From the NCBI GenBank assembly GCA_029449235.1, contig JANATG010000004.1, forward strand, positions 3,063,392-3,127,391: 64,000 nt of DNA, given 5' to 3'. This DNA comes from Linnemannia schmuckeri (Eukaryota > Mortierellomycota > Mortierellomycetes > Mortierellales > Mortierellaceae). The position numbers and the translations under genes were made by a program. A model generated the notes under the pieces. The model saw nothing but the letters and a program-made list of their open reading frames with translations, was not told the origin of the DNA and did no database searches. Positions 54,401 through 63,578 of this stretch are shown piece after piece (within the stretch, counting starts at the first letter, position 1; every line of letters begins with the position of its first letter).

Positions 54401-55494
54401 CTATGACAGCTCGCAAGTTTGACGCCATCACCGTTTTTGTGGACAAGCTGTCCAAGCAAGTTCACTTTGCACCAAGTCGAACCACGGATACTGCTGTTGA
54501 GGTTGCCAACTGTTTTTTCAGCAACGTCTTCCGTCTACATGGAATGCCTAGCACCATCGTCTCGGATCGGGATACCAAATTCACCAGCACCTTCTGGCGT
54601 CGTCTACAGGAGCGTCTAGGCACCAAGCTTGCCATGTCCTCGTCCTTCCACCCCCAGACTGATGGCCAATCCGAGAGAGCGATTCAGACTCTAAAGACAA
54701 TGCTGCGCGGCTTAGTCAATCATAAGCAAGACGACTGGGACCTGTATCTGTCGGCGGCCGAATTTGCATACAACAACGCAGTTCACTCCTCCACTGGTGT
54801 CTCACCCTTCTTTTTGAACCACGGATTTCATCCTCGAGTACCTGCCTCCCTCCTCGCTCCCGTCACCCCGTCCTCCTCATCCTCCTCATCCTCACTGGAC
54901 TTTGACTCCTTTATCTCCGCACAACAGTCTGCCCTTACGATTGCTCGCGAGAGCCTTCTTGAGGCTCAAGCTCAACAGATCAAGCACGCCGATGCTCATC
55001 GACGACCTCACTCCTATAAAGTTGGCGATCAAGTTTTACTCAGCACCGAGCACATCACCACGGCCTACGATTCCACCCGCCCTGCTGCTTCCCTTCAAGC
55101 TCGCTTTTTTGGCCCTTTCACGCTTCTTCAGCAACGCTCACCAGTTTCCTTTCAGGTCGAGCTCCCACCCACCATGCGCATTCATGATGTTTTTCACGTC
55201 GACCGATTCAAGCCCTATATTCCATCACCAGAATCTCTCGGTCGACGCTCCCTGCCACCTCCTGAGCCCGAGGTTGTTAATGGCGAAGTCGAGTACGAGG
55301 TTGAGGCCATCTTAGCACACAGATCAAGACGAAGAAGGACGGAGTTCCTTGTCAAGTGGGCGGGTTATGACGCGGCCAAAGACTCTACCTGGGAGCCACT
55401 CAAGGCTTTAACCAACTCACCCATTATTCTCCACAAGTACTGCCAGGAACATGGGCTTCTTTTTTTATTAGGGAAAGGTGTAACAGGATCGTAG
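51409..55494 (+). CDS. Element C Pol, copy 2
   Basis: Same domain order as copy 1: protease with DGGA, reverse transcriptase with YLDD, RNase H, integrase and chromodomain. The predicted protein is the same as copy 1: the A-to-G change near 54939 and the C-to-T change near 55191 look silent in the pol frame. Appears intact. Confidence 0.95.
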   Translation, partial: GKSQQQLEKVQVLVAAAPSSFPLDQRSKRFSSDKFSSFSFPNKKHSLPKDLAPPSSSITNTLVDPLPPIPPPVMAVLPTVYASPIVPSQEGDGLTNTMDLDPSVSPPSLAPTSILSVPDSVPASVSVPMSSSAIDLPTIVPESILSVSDLVSVPLTKSKIRRLRKKGVGVSTFTVEQAKTTLLTFVCNVNGHTARILIDGGAQGNVISSSFVKKHAIPLHSSSPIPIILPNGSQSFSAHTANVTLHRQQYSTDLNPIVYPLKKYDLLLGKPWLAQNNPLINWRTNNLRINHNGIDIDWDCTGFQSSSISNRTRGLLLSHIHFYTEATTPDSEIYLALIHSNNKNNNDNITTDNDQPTPDQEQPSITPIPPRPPPSLPPDIHTIVHDEFPDVFPTALPSGLPPDRGDAMRIETDPTADPPFKPVIRLSIAELDELKKQLDDLLAKKLIKPSTSPYGAPVLFVKKADGSLRMCVDYRGLNRITRKNRHPLPRIDELIDRFRGAQYFTKLDLISGYHQQRIYEPHTHKTAFRCRYGHFEFNVVPFGLTNAPASFSNMMLKVLDPVLDKWVVVYLDDILIYSKTKAEHLRHIRSVLTLLRKHGLYVKLSKCSFMQEETEFLGHVISKNGLHTNAGLVRAIREWPCPRKQKDVQQFIGLAQFYQQYIKNFADIALPLTSLLGEGRQFVWDDTTESAFLALKNAISTAPVLRIFDPNLRSTVETDASGFAVGAVLFQTDSNGVSRPVAFTSRKLNSAEKNYPTHEQELLAVVHALKTWRYYLDGSHFIVYTDHDTLRHFPTQPKLTRRQARWMELLQEYDFDFKFKRGVDNVVPDALSRRPDYQDPPPAPMSINALDLQSDSGLRQRLIDGYQEDARLASIYQSCLGGKSPASYFLHNGLLYVKRRSDSLLCIPKSSDLRSLLLHDVHDAAIAGHLGFDKTYAALRRFAFWPRMSVDTRQYIESCSSCQRNKAVRRLPAGLLRPLEIPEQRWDTVSMDFVVKLPMTARKFDAITVFVDKLSKQVHFAPSRTTDTAVEVANCFFSNVFRLHGMPSTIVSDRDTKFTSTFWRRLQERLGTKLAMSSSFHPQTDGQSERAIQTLKTMLRGLVNHKQDDWDLYLSAAEFAYNNAVHSSTGVSPFFLNHGFHPRVPASLLAPVTPSSSSSSSSLDFDSFISAQQSALTIARESLLEAQAQQIKHADAHRRPHSYKVGDQVLLSTEHITTAYDSTRPAASLQARFFGPFTLLQQRSPVSFQVELPPTMRIHDVFHVDRFKPYIPSPESLGRRSLPPPEPEVVNGEVEYEVEAILAHRSRRRRTEFLVKWAGYDAAKDSTWEPLKALTNSPIILHKYCQEHGLLFLLGKGVTGS

Positions 55495-55739
55495 ATTGCC
55501 TCCTGCTTTTGGCAGCCTTGTTCCTTAATTACCTTATTAATATCTTGTGTGTCTGTCTTACACATATTACCCCTGCTTAGTATTGCTTCGCCCTCATTCC
55601 CCATAGACATATAAATACCCTTTCCCTTCTGTACAATAAACCTCATTCCTTCTTGCCCTTTCCTCTTGTCCCTACATCCCCTTGTCTCTTTCCCTTGTTA
55701 TTACCCTTGCCTCTTGTCCCTTGCTCTGCTCCTATTACA
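55479..55739 (+). mobile_element. Element C LTR 3
   Basis: 261 bp, ends TATTACA at 55739; followed by CTTGAAG of the family D fragment. Confidence 0.95.
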
Positions 55740-57706
55740 CTTGAAGATTGACTGGCCATGCTTTGAGTCACTTGTCTATGATGATCGTCATTGAGAACAC
55801 TTTCAGGAAAAGCTCGAGAGAGAGTGTCAGGGATGATATTCAGAATACCTGGACGATAGACAATGTTGATCTTGAACCGTAAAAGAGTTTCCTTCCATTC
55901 AGCCAACATTTGATTGGAGAAGGACTTTTGAATGGTAAGAAAAGTCAGCGGTCTGTGGTTGGTAAATAAGGTGAACTCACGTTCCATTAGATAATAATGA
56001 AAACGTCGCAAGGCAAAGATAACAGCCAACAATTCCTTTTTGTATGCAGGATAATTTTTTTCGTGGTTATGCAAGGCACGAGATTGAAAAGCAATGTATC
56101 TGGTTTGACCAGGAACAAATTCACCATTGGGTGATTGATATAGAACTGCAGCGATGCCTACATTGGATGCATCAGTTGCCACATAGAAGGCAAGAGTAAA
56201 GTCGGGAAATGACAAGATGGGAGCCTTGGCAATCAGTTCTAGAAAAGCTTTGAAACATTCCATCTCGAGAGGGCCAAGAATGAAAATCCCTCGGACATTG
56301 CGAAATTTCTCTAGTGGAGCCGCCAATCGAGAATATAGAGGAATGAACTCGCAAAAGTGATTGAACGTGCCAAGATAACGGCGAATGCCCTTGGCATTGG
56401 TGGGCGGAGTCCAACTCCTTGAGTTTGAAAACCTTTTGGTGTTTACCCTACGACCATGTTCACTAACAATGAACCCCAACACTTCAATATGTGTATGGAG
56501 AAAGTGACACTTGTCGCGGTTAATAATAAAGTTATTTTGAGTGAGGACCTGGATGAGCGCTTTGGCATTTGCTAGAGTCTCGTCGAACGAGTCACCCCAA
56601 CCAATAATGTCATCAATGTATGGCCTGCAAAATAGCAAGGGTCCAAGAAGTGTGGAAATGCCTCGTTGAAAGACACTTGTCAGTGGTTTGAGTCCAAATG
56701 GAGCTCGTGCAAACATATATTGCTTTCCTTGGTGAGTAAAAGCAGTTAATGGCTGACTCTCTGGTTCTACTGCCACACGATGATAGGCCTGTGACAAGTC
56801 AATTGTGAAGAAGTACTTGTGACCTGCAGCTTGATTGATAACATCAGATATCTTGGGCAGAGGGAATGTATCAACGTCAATGAGCTGTTCGTTCAAAATG
56901 ACAGGGGAAAGGCACACTCGTACCTTTTGTGAACCATCTGGTAATACTTTGGTGCTAACAGTAAGAGAGTTATTGTAAGGATTGCCTGGAGGAGCATCCA
57001 CAATCACACCTGTTTCATACCAATTTCTTATGGTATCATTGATAGTATCTCTTTGTGCATGATAATAAAAATTACGAGACTTGTCATTGACAATGCAATC
57101 AGGCTTTACCCGAAGCTTGATATACATTAGTTCCTTTGGGCAGTGACTTCGAGGATCAATGCTTGCATTTCTTTCGAGCAATGGTTCTAATTCTCGAATG
57201 AACTTTTCTCTTAAAGAGAGCAGTTCTGCATCATCCTTCTCTCCCTCCAATAAAATATCATCGTCTGTTGGAATGATGGCAGGGATGGGGTCGATTAATG
57301 GAACATCCAATGACGTGGATATCAATGTCTGCATTGTGAGTCTGAATCCTAATTTATTGAAGTAATCTTTGCCGACTAGAACCGCCTTATCACTCAGGTC
57401 GGCTACGTCTACTCTCTCACAGATGGAGTAGCCATTGCAAGATATTGTGACGGGATCAGTTGTCCTTTCACGTTGGATTTGTTGTGTGCCAAATGCTAGA
57501 ACAACAAATGCATCTATCTTTTCATAAGCAATGGAAAGAGTACAAGCAAAAGATCGATCAATAATTGTAATATCAGCGCCAGTGTCTATCATAGCAACGG
57601 TGGTATAACCATTGATAGAAATGTGAACTGCGGCAAAATCGTCTTGATTTGCAGTAGTGTCCATAATGGCATTGACTCTACTCACAGTTGGCGGTGTATT
57701 CACATA
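55740..57706 (-). pseudogene. Family D gypsy pol: protease, RT and RNase H; truncated
   Basis: Divergent from A, B and C. On the minus strand: protease with VAMIDTGADITIIDRSF (canonical DTGA, near 57590), reverse transcriptase with VRVCLSPVILNEQLID, FFTIDLSQAYHRV and YIDDIIGWGDSF (Ile in place of Leu in the YxDD box, near 56620), then RNase H with VATDASNVGIAAVLYQ, NYPAYKKELLAVIFAL and FTNHRPLTFL. The last has Asn where the catalytic TDH aspartate is expected. It ends at NIIPDTLSRAF and about 30 further residues, then the C LTR cuts it off, so integrase is missing. The frame is continuous with gag except for one TGA. Confidence 0.88.
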
Positions 57707-58253
57707 TCAGTTATTTAAGTAAGGTCCTTTGTTCATGGCCTCGTCTTTATCGAGGATACCCAATTCGTATAGGGGACCCGGTCCAGAGGCATTATGGCCA
57801 TATGAGTCAAAGTCATCTGCATTACGAACACGCTTGAGCGGAGTTACTGAAGCAACCATATTGACTTTGGCCGGCTTGTGTAAACCAACAGGGGTTGGAG
57901 TTCTGATCAGCGTGGCGTTCTGCTCTGTTTTTCCGGAAAAATCAGCGGTAGCAGTACCATGTACGCCATTTTTTTTCCGAAGTTTGAAACAGTTGTCCTT
58001 TTCATGACCAACTTTCTTACAGAAATGACAGAACTTCTTTTTGGAATGCTCTGGACTGGGGTTGGCAGTTAGGTTGGAAGACAAATCGCGAATGGTGTTT
58101 TTACCACCATTGGTTGCCACATCCAGACGCGGACGCTTAAACACACGATTGTTACCTAATTTAGCCATGTTACCCGCCTGGGTCGCGGAAGAAAACTTGT
58201 GGCGACACTCTGCCTGAATTTGCGGCGAGGGGCGGTAGCCCGAAGAGCGAGGA
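57707..58253 (-). pseudogene. Family D gag C-terminal part, ending in in-frame TGA before pol
   Basis: The minus-strand frame runs from the B LTR edge (58253) with GYRPSPQIQAECRHKF, a Lys/Arg-rich stretch and a canonical zinc knuckle CHFCKKVGHEKDNC (near 57990-58035), to GPYLNN and a TGA at 57709-57707. The very next codons continue in the same frame into the protease. The N-terminal part of gag was removed where element B lies. Confidence 0.8.
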
Positions 58254-58456
58254 TGCAACATATTAGGTTTAAAGTCCACCTTAGTTAGTCATTTCTCATC
58301 ACTCTTATTCACCTCTGACTCTTCTATGATACTAGACCTAGAAACCTAGTTACTCCCTTGTATATATAGATGTACCATAGTAATAACATCAATCATCACT
58401 GCTTCAATCCTCGTCTCTTGTCCCTGCTTTCACTGGTCCTACCTTCTGCTGTTGCA
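58254..58456 (+). mobile_element. 5' LTR of element B (plus copy)
   Basis: 203 bp, TGCAACATATTAGG to CTGTTGCA, with TATATATAG at 58361-58369. The primer site TGGTAGCAAAGG follows at 58457-58468. Confidence 0.95.
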
Positions 58457-58621
58457 TGGTAGCAAAGGTTCCCTCGATTCACTGCCTCAAGTCACCCCCC
58501 ACTGGTTTTCTCTTTTTACGTCACTGTTTCTCTCTTTGTTAAACTTTTCATATATTTTTTTTTTTTTTTCTGCATCACACTGGCCTTCTTCGATCTCTCC
58601 TCCTACTTCTCTCAGCTCACC

Positions 58622-59641
58622 ATGTCCAACGACACCACTCCCGCCCCCAACTTTCGTTACCCCCATCCTAAACCCTTTACCAATGTCCGTGATGGATTTG
58701 CCATTATGGAGTTTATTGATGGAATGGAGTTATTCTTCGAAGGTGCTCACATTCCCCCTGCAGATCAAATTCACACCACTCTTGCTTTTGCTGGCGCGAA
58801 GGTGATCGCGTGGTGGCGTCTGCAGTCTCCTCAATTTGTCAACCCCCTCTCCTTTTCACAATTTGCAGAGCTTCTTAAAAAGGAATACAGCCCCGCTAAT
58901 TTCAAAGATCACCTTATCCACCTTGTTATGTCAATGGGCATGACAGGTAAATTCACATACGACAACGCCTCCGACTATATCACTCTAGCGCGGCAGTACC
59001 ATCTCCTCCTTACCGGCTACTATCCTACCCCCCAGCATCCCGCCATGGAGGATATGCTTCGCTCCGCCTTTCTTCATGGTCTTCCCTCCCTCCTTCGACA
59101 AATGGTTGAGGTTACAATGACCCACCGTGCCCTCCCTCTCAACGATCTCTTTGCCATGACAGAACGACACGCCGAAACCCTCACCAACAACTCAACGAAT
59201 TCCAGCAACCTCCTCTCTGCTAGTGTCACGGCCAACGCCATCCGCGACCCCAATGCGATGGAGATAGACAACATCAATATTCAACTTAACAACATCAACC
59301 GCCAACTCAGCAACATGACCCGCAACTTCAACAACCGAGGCAATAATAACAACAATAACGGCTTCCGCAATAACAACAACAATAACAACGGCCCTCGTAA
59401 CAACTTCAACAATAACAATGGTAACCCCCCTCCCTTAACCCCTCAGGAGCGCGATTGGTGCAAAAACAACAATGCTTGCCGTCGCTGCCGCCAAATTGGA
59501 CATTTTGCAGCCGACTGTCACATCTACGGCAACAACAATAGCAACAGTGGCAATAATAACAATCGTCAAGGCCGATGGGTCTTTCAAGTAGCTGTGGGCG
59601 ATTCCCCCGAGTCGGGAAAAGCCTCCGACGATCAGGCTTAG
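58622..59641 (+). CDS. Element B Gag (plus copy)
   Basis: 339 aa from ATGTCCAACGACACC. Capsid-like region FTNVRDGFAIMEFIDGMELFF, KVIAWWRLQSPQF and LLKKEYSPANFKDHLIHLV; Asn-rich low-complexity linker at about residues 240-275; canonical zinc knuckle CRRCRQIGHFAADC near 59480-59520. The stop TAG at 59639-59641 lies in the loop of the predicted frameshift pseudoknot. Confidence 0.93.
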   Translation: MSNDTTPAPNFRYPHPKPFTNVRDGFAIMEFIDGMELFFEGAHIPPADQIHTTLAFAGAKVIAWWRLQSPQFVNPLSFSQFAELLKKEYSPANFKDHLIHLVMSMGMTGKFTYDNASDYITLARQYHLLLTGYYPTPQHPAMEDMLRSAFLHGLPSLLRQMVEVTMTHRALPLNDLFAMTERHAETLTNNSTNSSNLLSASVTANAIRDPNAMEIDNINIQLNNINRQLSNMTRNFNNRGNNNNNNGFRNNNNNNNGPRNNFNNNNGNPPPLTPQERDWCKNNNACRRCRQIGHFAADCHIYGNNNSNSGNNNNRQGRWVFQVAVGDSPESGKASDDQA

Positions 59642-59685
59642 TCCAGGACTTGGTTGTCGACATTTCCTCCCTTCCTCCTCTGGAC
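59614..59685 (+). promoter_or_regulatory. Predicted -1 frameshift pseudoknot, element B plus copy
   Basis: G-GGA-AAA at 59614-59620 in the gag frame; spacer 5 nt; 11-bp stem with three G-U pairs (59626-59636 with 59649-59659); loop strand GTCCAG at 59641-59646 complementary to CTGGAC at 59680-59685, after a 20-nt connector. Confidence 0.78.
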
Positions 59686-62600
59686 AAAGGGAGTGTCTCT
59701 CTACCAGAGTTAAGTTACAAGAATAAAAACTCTGCTATCAAAAACACTCCTCCCTCTACACCTTGTACTCGCACCATCACATCCATATCTGATAGCCCTC
59801 ACACTCCCTCCTTCTTTCCCCCTCCACCCTCCCACTTTGGCTCATCCACCCCCACCTCGCCTCGCACCCCCTCCTCACCTACCATTGATTTGACCTCCAC
59901 TGTCCCCAACACTCACTCCACCTCGGTACCCTCGAATGATGAGTTGCAACTCACCGACGACGTATCTGATACCTCGTCTGTTGGTCTGAGCCCATCAGAA
60001 GAAGTGGACCTGGACCCACTCTCATCTCCTGCTGCTATAGACCAACCTATGTCCAAGCGCAGGGCCAAGCGCTTGCGATACAAGTCTGTCCGCCTACATG
60101 CATTCACTGTCGATCAAGCCTCCCGTACTCTTCTGTCATTTGTCGGTAATGTGGCTGGTGCCCCTGCTCGAATTTTAATCGATTGTGGTGCGGAGGGCAA
60201 TGTGATCGCTTCTTCTTTTTGCAAAAAACACTCTCTCCCACGCAACCCTGGTCCCTCCATCCCCATCATTCTTCCTGACGGCTCCTCCTCCCTCTGCTCA
60301 TCCACCTCCACCTTTTCCATCAACCGCGACAACTACACCGACACTCTCGATGCACTCATTTACCCCCTCTCCAACTACGACCTCATTCTTGGAAAACCTT
60401 GGCTTACATCCACCAACCCTCTCATCAACTGGCGCAACAACGACCTTCACTTTACTCACAATGGCAACACTGTCCTCTGGCGATGCCGCGGCTCCGACGC
60501 CAACTCCATCACCATCCGCTCCAAAGGCAAACTTCTCTCTCATCTTCACTTCCACTCACTCGCTTCTCAACCCGGCAACTCCGTCTACCTCGCCCTTGTT
60601 AAAATCGCTAAAAAGTCAAACAGCAACAACAACAATGACAAAGACAAACCAACCTCACCACCCCTCTCACCAGAAATACATACTATCGTCCATAAGGAGT
60701 TTCCCGACGTCTTTCCTTCTTCCCTCCCCTCTGGTCTCCCTCCTGATAGGGGCGATGCTATGAAGATCGAAACCGATCCGACTGCTGACCCTCCCTTTCG
60801 CCCTGTTATTCGTCTTTCGATTGCTGAATTGGATGAACTAAGGAAGCAACTCGATGACTTACTGGGCAAAGGCTTTATCAAACCCTCTACTTCTCCCTAT
60901 GGTGCACCGGTGCTATTTGTCAAAAAGAAAGATGGTTCCTTGCGTATGTGTGTGGACTATAGAGGCCTTAATCGCATTACAAAGAAGAATCGCCACCCCC
61001 TCCCCCGCATCGATGAGCTTATCGACCGCTTCAGAGGTGCCCGCTACTTTACAAAACTGGATCTACTCTCTGGTTATCATCAACAACGTATTGCTGAGGA
61101 GGACACCCACAAAACAGCGTTTAGGTGTCGCTATGGTCATTTTGAGTTTAACGTGGTCCCTTTTGGGTTAACAAATGCACCGGCGTCCTTTTCTAATATG
61201 ATGCTACGAGTATTAGATCCTGTCCTCGACAAGTGGGTTGTTGTCTACCTCGACGACATCCTCATCTACTCCCGCACCGAAGCCGAGCACCTACAACACC
61301 TTCGGTCTGTCCTGACGCTCCTCCGCAAGCACGGTCTCTATGCCAAATTGAGCAAATGCTCTTTTATGCAAGAACAAACCGAGTTTCTTGGCCACGTCAT
61401 CTCCAAGGACGGCATCCATACAAGCGCCGGTCTCGTCCGTGCCATTCGTGAATGGCCCCGACCTCAAAAGCAGAAGGATGTTCAGCAATTCGTTGGCCTT
61501 GCACAGTTTTACCATCAGTATATCGCTAACTTCGCGGAAATCGCTCTACCATTGACCGCTCTCCTAGGTGAAGGCACTCCTTTTTCTTGGTCTCAGGAAC
61601 AGGAAGTAGCGTTTACAACTCTCAAGGAGGCGATCAGTAAAGCACCCGTGCTTAGAATCTTCGACCCTGACCTACTCACCACCGTCGAAACTGATGCCTC
61701 TGGATTTGCCCTCGGTGCTGTCCTCTTTCAGACCGACGAGCATGGAGTATCACGCCCCGTCGCCTTCACCTCCCGCAAACTTAACTCGGCCGAGCGCAAC
61801 TACCCAACCCATGAGCAGGAATTACTTGCTGTTGTCCACGCGCTCAAGACCTGGAGATTCTACTTGGATGGCTCTCATTTTATTGTTTACACCGACCATG
61901 CCACCCTCCAACACTTCCCTACACAACCCAAGCTCACACGTCGCCAGGCTCGGTGGATGGAGCTGTTGCAGGAATATAACTTCACGTTCAAGTATAAGAA
62001 GGGCGCCGACAATATTGTCCCGGATGCCCTGTCTCGCCGACCAGATCATCGAGAGTTGAATACCCTCTCAGTACAGATTGACCCCGGGCTCCGGCAGCGC
62101 CTGGTAGATGGCTATGAAACGGACCCTCGTCTTAAGCCGATCTACGAAAGCTGCCTGCAGGGAAGCCCACCAAAAAATTATTTTCTTATTAATGGTGTTC
62201 TTTGTGTGCAACGCAATGATCTCTTTCTGGTTTGCATCCCTGCTAACTCCGATCTCCGTCTTTCCCTTTTACATGATGCCCATGACTCTGCTATAGCTGG
62301 TCATTTTGGTTTTGAAAAGACTTACGGTCATCTCCGGTCGCGATTCTTCTGGCCCACCATGGCCAAGGACGCACAAGAGTACATCCGCACTTGCGAGTCA
62401 TGTCAACGGAATAAGCCCAGCAACCAGCTCCCTGCTGGCCTCCTACAACCACTACCCATCCCAGATCGACCATGGCAGACGGTGACAATGGATTTTATCG
62501 GCCCGTTACCCAAGACACCTCGAGGATTCGACTCTGTTACGGTATTCGTGGACAAACTCTCAAAGCAGACCCACTTCGTCGCCAGCCATACCTCTGATAC

Positions 62601-63555
62601 CGCCTCACAGGTTGCAAGAATTTTTTTTGACAACGTCTTCCGCCTCCACGGTCTCCCTACCACCATTGTCTCCAACAGGGATGCCAAGTTCACTAGCCGC
62701 TTCTGGACGGAGCTAAGTCGCCTGCTGGATGTTCACCTTGCAATGTCAACAGCATTCCACCCCCAGACAGACGGTCAGACCGAGCGCGCCAACCGCACCC
62801 TTATCACCATGCTCCGCTCCTTTGTCGACCAACGTCAATCCAACTGGGATCTTCTCCTCCCTGCGGCAGAGTTTGCTGTCAACAACGCTATCAACACCTC
62901 CTCAGGCGTTACACCATTTTTTTTCAACACTGGCAACCATCCCAATGTTCCCATGTCCCTGCTGACCCCATCCCCCGGTCCTAATCCCGCGGTCAACGAC
63001 TTTGTACGATCACAGAGCGAAGCTCTCATTCTGGCCAAGGAAGCCCTTGCTGCTGCTCAGGAGCGACAAGTTACCGCCGCAGACACCCGTCGCCACGACC
63101 ATGACTTCAAGATTGGCGATCAGGTCCTTCTCAACCTCGAGAACATCACTCTTCCCGCTGACCGTACCCGCACTTCACAAAAGCTCCTCGCTCGTTTTGC
63201 TGGTCCCCACTCCATTGTTGAACAGTTGTCTTCGGTTTCCTTCCGCCTTGACCTGCCTCCCACTATGAAGATCCATCCAGTTTTTCACGTCGACCGACTC
63301 CGGCACTACTACCCATCACCCCCAGCACTCGGATCGCGAACACCAGCACGACCACCACCAGAGATCGTCGAGGATGAGGAAGAGTATGAGGTCGAAGGAA
63401 TAGCGGAGCACAGGATTAACAATAGGCGGCGTGAGTACCTTGTTCAGTGGCAAGGTTTCCCGCGAGAAGACTGGACATGGGAACCTGAGGATCACTTGGC
63501 TCACTGCAAGACGATCCTCAATAAGTACAAGCATGACCATGGCCTTAGGAGATAG
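59614..63555 (+). CDS. Element B Pol (plus copy), integrase catalytic Asp changed to Asn
   Basis: Pol frame at -1 to gag, open from 59575. Linker, then protease with ARILIDCGAEGNVIAS (near 60165-60215, Cys in the DxGA box), reverse transcriptase (CVDYRGLNRITKK; VVYLDDILIYS near 61240-61272), RNase H (TVETDASGFALG; YTDHATL), integrase zinc finger (HDAHDSAIAGH, CESCQRNK) and core. The core reads IVSNRDAKFTS at 62665-62697: AAC at 62674-62676 replaces the GAC seen in the other B copy and in A and C, removing a DDE catalytic acid. A chromodomain follows (EEYEVEGIAEHRINNRR, WQGFPREDWTWEP). The frame is uninterrupted, so the protein should be made but integrase is probably dead. Confidence 0.95.
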   Translation, partial: GKSLRRSGLVQDLVVDISSLPPLDKGSVSLPELSYKNKNSAIKNTPPSTPCTRTITSISDSPHTPSFFPPPPSHFGSSTPTSPRTPSSPTIDLTSTVPNTHSTSVPSNDELQLTDDVSDTSSVGLSPSEEVDLDPLSSPAAIDQPMSKRRAKRLRYKSVRLHAFTVDQASRTLLSFVGNVAGAPARILIDCGAEGNVIASSFCKKHSLPRNPGPSIPIILPDGSSSLCSSTSTFSINRDNYTDTLDALIYPLSNYDLILGKPWLTSTNPLINWRNNDLHFTHNGNTVLWRCRGSDANSITIRSKGKLLSHLHFHSLASQPGNSVYLALVKIAKKSNSNNNNDKDKPTSPPLSPEIHTIVHKEFPDVFPSSLPSGLPPDRGDAMKIETDPTADPPFRPVIRLSIAELDELRKQLDDLLGKGFIKPSTSPYGAPVLFVKKKDGSLRMCVDYRGLNRITKKNRHPLPRIDELIDRFRGARYFTKLDLLSGYHQQRIAEEDTHKTAFRCRYGHFEFNVVPFGLTNAPASFSNMMLRVLDPVLDKWVVVYLDDILIYSRTEAEHLQHLRSVLTLLRKHGLYAKLSKCSFMQEQTEFLGHVISKDGIHTSAGLVRAIREWPRPQKQKDVQQFVGLAQFYHQYIANFAEIALPLTALLGEGTPFSWSQEQEVAFTTLKEAISKAPVLRIFDPDLLTTVETDASGFALGAVLFQTDEHGVSRPVAFTSRKLNSAERNYPTHEQELLAVVHALKTWRFYLDGSHFIVYTDHATLQHFPTQPKLTRRQARWMELLQEYNFTFKYKKGADNIVPDALSRRPDHRELNTLSVQIDPGLRQRLVDGYETDPRLKPIYESCLQGSPPKNYFLINGVLCVQRNDLFLVCIPANSDLRLSLLHDAHDSAIAGHFGFEKTYGHLRSRFFWPTMAKDAQEYIRTCESCQRNKPSNQLPAGLLQPLPIPDRPWQTVTMDFIGPLPKTPRGFDSVTVFVDKLSKQTHFVASHTSDTASQVARIFFDNVFRLHGLPTTIVSNRDAKFTSRFWTELSRLLDVHLAMSTAFHPQTDGQTERANRTLITMLRSFVDQRQSNWDLLLPAAEFAVNNAINTSSGVTPFFFNTGNHPNVPMSLLTPSPGPNPAVNDFVRSQSEALILAKEALAAAQERQVTAADTRRHDHDFKIGDQVLLNLENITLPADRTRTSQKLLARFAGPHSIVEQLSSVSFRLDLPPTMKIHPVFHVDRLRHYYPSPPALGSRTPARPPPEIVEDEEEYEVEGIAEHRINNRRREYLVQWQGFPREDWTWEPEDHLAHCKTILNKYKHDHGLRR

Positions 63556-63566
63556 GATTTTTTTTT

Positions 63567-63578
63567 AAGAGGGGAAGG
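63567..63578 (+). promoter_or_regulatory. Polypurine tract of element B (plus copy)
   Basis: AAGAGGGGAAGG just before the 3' LTR. Confidence 0.85.

Larger units (their letters stand above)
50006..55739 (+). mobile_element. Element C copy 2
   Basis: A second full element exactly 5473 bp after the first. Only two base differences from copy 1 were noticed, both in pol (near 54939 and 55191). It ends at 55739 and abuts the family D fragment without a target duplication matching the left flank. Confidence 0.95.
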
